From: CAYJAD01 sp964372165
GTDB taxonomy: Bacteria; Desulfobacterota; Desulfovibrionia; Desulfovibrionales; Desulfovibrionaceae
NCBI GenBank assembly: GCA_964372165.1
Contig: CAYJPT010000041.1
Location: forward strand, 1 to 17,857
Reading direction: 5' to 3'
DNA: 17,857 nt
Below are positions 15,060-17,857 of this stretch, in pieces (within the stretch, counting starts at the first letter, position 1; each line of letters begins with the position of its first letter). The notes beneath the pieces are model-generated. The model had not been told where the DNA came from. It worked only from the letters and a program-made list of their open reading frames with translations, and did not search any database. Position numbers and translations under genes: made by a program.

Positions 15060-15111
15060 AAGGAAACGCACAATATGTTTTTTGACTTGTTGATTTAATC
15101 AGCGTTTCCTT
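15060..15111. repeat. 10-bp inverted repeat AAGGAAACGC / GCGTTTCCTT
   Basis: Perfect arms at 15060-15069 and 15102-15111 enclose a 32-base loop, which itself contains the small palindrome TGATTTAATCA. It lies 26 bases upstream of the candidate secA -35 element. It may be an operator, an RNA structure, or the end of a repeat element. Confidence 0.55.
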
Positions 15112-15136
15112 ATAAAATTAATTGCTAATCAAGCAT

Positions 15137-15165
15137 TTGCCAATTAATGGGATATGTATTATATT
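15137..15165 (+). promoter_or_regulatory. Candidate sigma70 promoter for secA
   Basis: TTGCCA (15137-15142), a 17-base spacer and TATATT (15160-15165) match the sigma70 pattern moderately well. Transcription would start near 15172, giving a leader of about 65 bases. No SecM-like arrest peptide is encoded in that leader. Confidence 0.5.
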
Positions 15166-15237
15166 AACAAATTAGACTTTGAGTACTTTATAAAATTATT
15201 CACAATACAAAAATAAATAGATACCTACGGAGTTTTA

Positions 15238-17760
15238 ATGTTCGCATATATTTTTAGAAAAATATTTGGAAGCAAAAATGAGCGTTATCTTAAACGCAAG
15301 TCGGCACAATTAAATGCTATTAATTTGCTTGAACCGGAAATGGAAGCATTAAGCAATGATGAACTTCCTAAGCAACTTGAAATGTACAAAAAGCAAGTAC
15401 AAGAAGAAGGTAAAAGTCTTGATGATGTCCTTGTGCCTGTTTTTGCATTAGTTAGAGAAGCGTCTAAAAGAGTGCTTGGCATGCGCCACTATGATGTGCA
15501 GTTATTAGGTGGCATGGTACTGCATAAAGGTAAAATTGCTGAAATGAAAACAGGGGAAGGTAAAACTCTTGTTGCAACGCTTGCTGTCGTATTAAATGCA
15601 ATTTCCGGCAAGGGTGTACATGTTATAACAGTCAATGACTACCTTGCAAAGCGCGATGCACAATGGATGGGACAATTATACACCGCACTAGGGTTAAGTA
15701 CCGGTGTCATTGTGCATGGTTTGTCTGATGAGGAACGCAAGGCTGCATATGCAGCTGATATAACCTATGGCACAAATAATGAATTTGGCTTTGACTACTT
15801 GCGTGACAACATGAAGTTTTATATGGAGCATCTTGTTCAACGTGGGCATAATTTTGCCATTGTTGACGAGGTTGACTCCATCTTAATAGACGAAGCTCGA
15901 ACACCTTTAATTATTTCTGGTGCTTCAGAGGAGTCTGTTGGGCAATACCATGTTATGAATGAGCTTGTGCTAAAACTTGAAGCAGACAAGCACTATACCA
16001 TTGATGAAAAGGCTCGCTCAGCCATGCTCACTGAAGTTGGCGTTGCATATTGCGAGGAGCTGCTAAAAATTGATAACCTTTTTGATCCTAATAATATAAC
16101 TGCTCAACACCATATTCTACAAGCGCTAAAAGCGCACACTGTATTTAGGCGTGATATTGAATATATTGTTCAAGACAATCAAGTTGTTATTGTTGATGAA
16201 TTTACAGGTCGTCTCATGCCTGGGCGCAGATTTTCTGATGGATTGCACCAGGCCCTTGAAGCGAAGGAAAGAGTACAAATTGCAGCAGAAAATCAAACTC
16301 TTGCCTCAGTAACATTTCAAAATTACTTTCGACTCTACAAAAAATTAAGTGGTATGACAGGTACAGCAGACACCGAAGCTGTAGAATTTCATGAAATTTA
16401 TAATCTTGAAGTTATAAGCATACCCCCAAATATGGCTATGATACGCAAAGATTATTCCGACTTAATATACCGTACACATAAGGAAAAATTTGCTGCCATT
16501 GTTGAGTCCATTATTGAGCTGCATAAATCTGGTCAGCCAGTGTTGGTAGGAACAATTTCCATTGAAAATTCAGAGCTTATTTCGCTTTTATTAAAAAAAC
16601 ATAATATTCCCCATAATGTGTTAAACGCTAAACATCATGAACAAGAAGCAGAAATTGTAGCTCAAGCCGGTCAACGTGGTAAGGTAACTATTGCCACAAA
16701 TATGGCTGGGCGTGGTACAGATATTGTCCTTGGAGAAGGCGTTGTTGAGCTTGGCGGATTACATATTTTAGGCACTGAGCGACATGAAAGTAGACGTATT
16801 GACAATCAGTTACGTGGACGATCCGGCCGTCAAGGTGACCCTGGTTCATCACGTTTTTATCTCTCACTTGAAGATGATTTAATGCGCCTTTTTGGTTCTG
16901 AACGTATTTCTGGAATCATGCAAAAACTAGGGCTTGAAGAGGGAGAATCCATAGAAAACGCTATGGTTACCCGCGCTGTTGAGGGGGCACAAAAGCGTGT
17001 TGAAGCGCATCACTTTGAAATACGCAAAACTTTGCTTGATTATGATAATGTTATGAGCCAACAGCGTGAGGTAATTTACTCACTACGCAAAGAGTTAATA
17101 CAAGAAGCTGACCTCGAACCAGTTTTAGAAGAGTTTCGCAACGACATCTTAGATGACATCTATGGAGACATTGAAAATCATAAAAACAATGATGAACCAA
17201 GTGCTGAAGAAAAAGAAAGTACGCTTAATCGCTTACGTGAAGTATTTAACCTTGAACGTGTCATTGGAGATAGTTCGTTGCTTCCAAGTCGTGAAGAAAC
17301 CGAACAATATATCCAAGAAATTTTTAAGCAATTACACAATGATGCACCTGAGATGTATAAAGATGTAACCCGCTATTTCCTTTTGGAAGCTTTAGATCGC
17401 TGCTGGAAAGAGCATTTACGTAATATGGATTCATTACGTGATGGTATTGGGCTCAGAGGTTATGGACAAAAAGACCCAAAACTTGAATATAAACGTGAAG
17501 GTTTTGAGCTATTTCAGGGTATGTTATATCGTATTCGCGAAAGTGTCTTCAAAGATTTAACTCGCATTCGTATTCAAAGAGAAGAAGAAGTCAGTGATGA
17601 GGTCTTTAAGCATAAAGAAGATACTAATATGTCTTATTCAGCAGATATTGAAGATAAAAACAAAAAATCTCCGGCACGTACTGAAAAGATTGCCGGTCGC
17701 AATGACCCATGCCCTTGCGGAAGTGGTCGCAAGTATAAAAAGTGTTGCGGCGCTCAATAA
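15238..17760 (+). CDS. secA: Preprotein translocase ATPase SecA
   Basis: SecA is the motor that pushes unfolded preproteins through SecYEG. The 840-residue length is typical. Visible motifs are Walker A KTGEGKT at 104-110, TVNDYLAKRD at 131-140, DEVD at 210-213 (Walker B), DEARTPLIISG at 218-228, GRGTDIVLG at 491-499 and the arginine-finger segment GRSGRQGDPG at 527-536. The C-terminal zinc-binding tail is intact with Cys825, Cys827, Cys836 and Cys837 in CPCGSGRKYKKCCG, which in other bacteria contacts SecB and phospholipid. A Lys/Glu-rich linker precedes it. GGAG at 15229-15232 precedes the ATG by five bases. It appears to be transcribed alone. Confidence 0.98.
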   Translation: MFAYIFRKIFGSKNERYLKRKSAQLNAINLLEPEMEALSNDELPKQLEMYKKQVQEEGKSLDDVLVPVFALVREASKRVLGMRHYDVQLLGGMVLHKGKIAEMKTGEGKTLVATLAVVLNAISGKGVHVITVNDYLAKRDAQWMGQLYTALGLSTGVIVHGLSDEERKAAYAADITYGTNNEFGFDYLRDNMKFYMEHLVQRGHNFAIVDEVDSILIDEARTPLIISGASEESVGQYHVMNELVLKLEADKHYTIDEKARSAMLTEVGVAYCEELLKIDNLFDPNNITAQHHILQALKAHTVFRRDIEYIVQDNQVVIVDEFTGRLMPGRRFSDGLHQALEAKERVQIAAENQTLASVTFQNYFRLYKKLSGMTGTADTEAVEFHEIYNLEVISIPPNMAMIRKDYSDLIYRTHKEKFAAIVESIIELHKSGQPVLVGTISIENSELISLLLKKHNIPHNVLNAKHHEQEAEIVAQAGQRGKVTIATNMAGRGTDIVLGEGVVELGGLHILGTERHESRRIDNQLRGRSGRQGDPGSSRFYLSLEDDLMRLFGSERISGIMQKLGLEEGESIENAMVTRAVEGAQKRVEAHHFEIRKTLLDYDNVMSQQREVIYSLRKELIQEADLEPVLEEFRNDILDDIYGDIENHKNNDEPSAEEKESTLNRLREVFNLERVIGDSSLLPSREETEQYIQEIFKQLHNDAPEMYKDVTRYFLLEALDRCWKEHLRNMDSLRDGIGLRGYGQKDPKLEYKREGFELFQGMLYRIRESVFKDLTRIRIQREEEVSDEVFKHKEDTNMSYSADIEDKNKKSPARTEKIAGRNDPCPCGSGRKYKKCCGAQ

Positions 17761-17784
17761 GAAAATAAAGCTAGTAGAACCATT

Positions 17785-17796
17785 GCATTATAATGC
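17785..17796. repeat. 12-base palindrome GCATTATAATGC after secA
   Basis: A perfect palindrome without a spacer lies 25 bases after the secA stop. It has no U-tract and might be a protein-binding site or chance in AT-rich DNA. Confidence 0.35.
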
Positions 17797-17813
17797 TTGT
17801 AATTAAGGAAATG

Positions 17814-17843
17814 CTGATTTATTCTGCAAACAGAATAAATCAG
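17814..17843. terminator. Perfect 13-bp hairpin downstream of secA
   Basis: Arms CTGATTTATTCTG (17814-17826) and its exact reverse complement (17831-17843) enclose a CAAA loop. The position 54 bases after the secA stop suits a terminator, but no T run follows on the plus strand (AAAGGCACAC instead) and none on the minus strand. It could be a Rho-independent terminator of weak type, an RNA-stabilising stem or a repeat element. The window ends 14 bases later, with GGCACACTGCC forming a small further hairpin. Confidence 0.45.
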
Positions 17844-17857
17844 AAAGGCACACTGCC

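Larger units (their letters stand above)
14552..15237. other. 686-base gene-poor region between tatD and secA
   Basis: No complete conventional gene is evident. The stretch contains a 10-base direct repeat, a tandem TTTGCAAA-containing repeat, two protein-like minus-strand frames, three inverted repeats and a candidate secA promoter. The part from about 14670 to 14820 looks richer in G and C than its surroundings. I tested both strands by eye for tRNA, tmRNA and RNase P hallmarks and found none. The simplest reading is a decayed gene or repeat-derived element next to the secA promoter. Confidence 0.6.

Noticed and set aside
15172..15237. SecM-like arrest peptide upstream of secA
   Set aside because: The leader has no open frame with a start codon and ribosome binding site long enough to encode an arrest peptide.

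Overview
The window is AT-rich bacterial chromosome with no rRNA, tRNA, CRISPR array or intact transposase that I could see. Gene content and order (guaB-guaA-tatB-tatC-hisB-lipoprotein-hisA, plus a large fused FAD/4Fe-4S/CCG oxidoreductase beside a CYTH gene) suggest a low-GC member of the Desulfovibrionales, perhaps a host-associated or gut lineage. This placement comes from recalled gene organisation and protein character, not from a database search.

Layout. (1) Bases 92-5444, plus strand: a PaaK/F390-synthetase-like adenylate-forming protein lacking the usual phosphate-binding loop, a CYTH-domain protein, and an 1180-residue D-lactate/glycolate dehydrogenase-type flavoprotein fused to its iron-sulfur subunit. 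(2) Bases 5536-5582: a strong hairpin flanked by A and T tracts that can terminate transcription from both sides, between convergent gene sets. (3) Bases 12601 down to 5654, minus strand: a seven-gene run of guaB, guaA, tatB, tatC, hisB, an uncharacterised lipoprotein and hisA. A near-consensus sigma70 promoter precedes guaB, and the last three genes overlap by 1-4 bases. It mixes GMP synthesis, twin-arginine export and two histidine-pathway enzymes. (4) Bases 12657-14551, plus strand: a GT4-type glycosyltransferase and a TatD hydrolase with a TTG start. (5) Bases 14552-15237: a long gene-poor stretch with several inverted repeats and two protein-like but startless or broken minus-strand reading frames. 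(6) Bases 15238-17760: complete secA, followed by a perfect hairpin near the window end.

Most genes are ordinary housekeeping. The parts that deserve attention are the 686-base gap before secA, which looks like a decaying or repeat-derived element, the adenylate-forming protein with altered catalytic motifs, the translationally coupled lipoprotein between hisB and hisA, and the long acidic extensions on TatB and TatC. I did not find a convincing new multi-gene system; the intergenic element is the best candidate for something undescribed.
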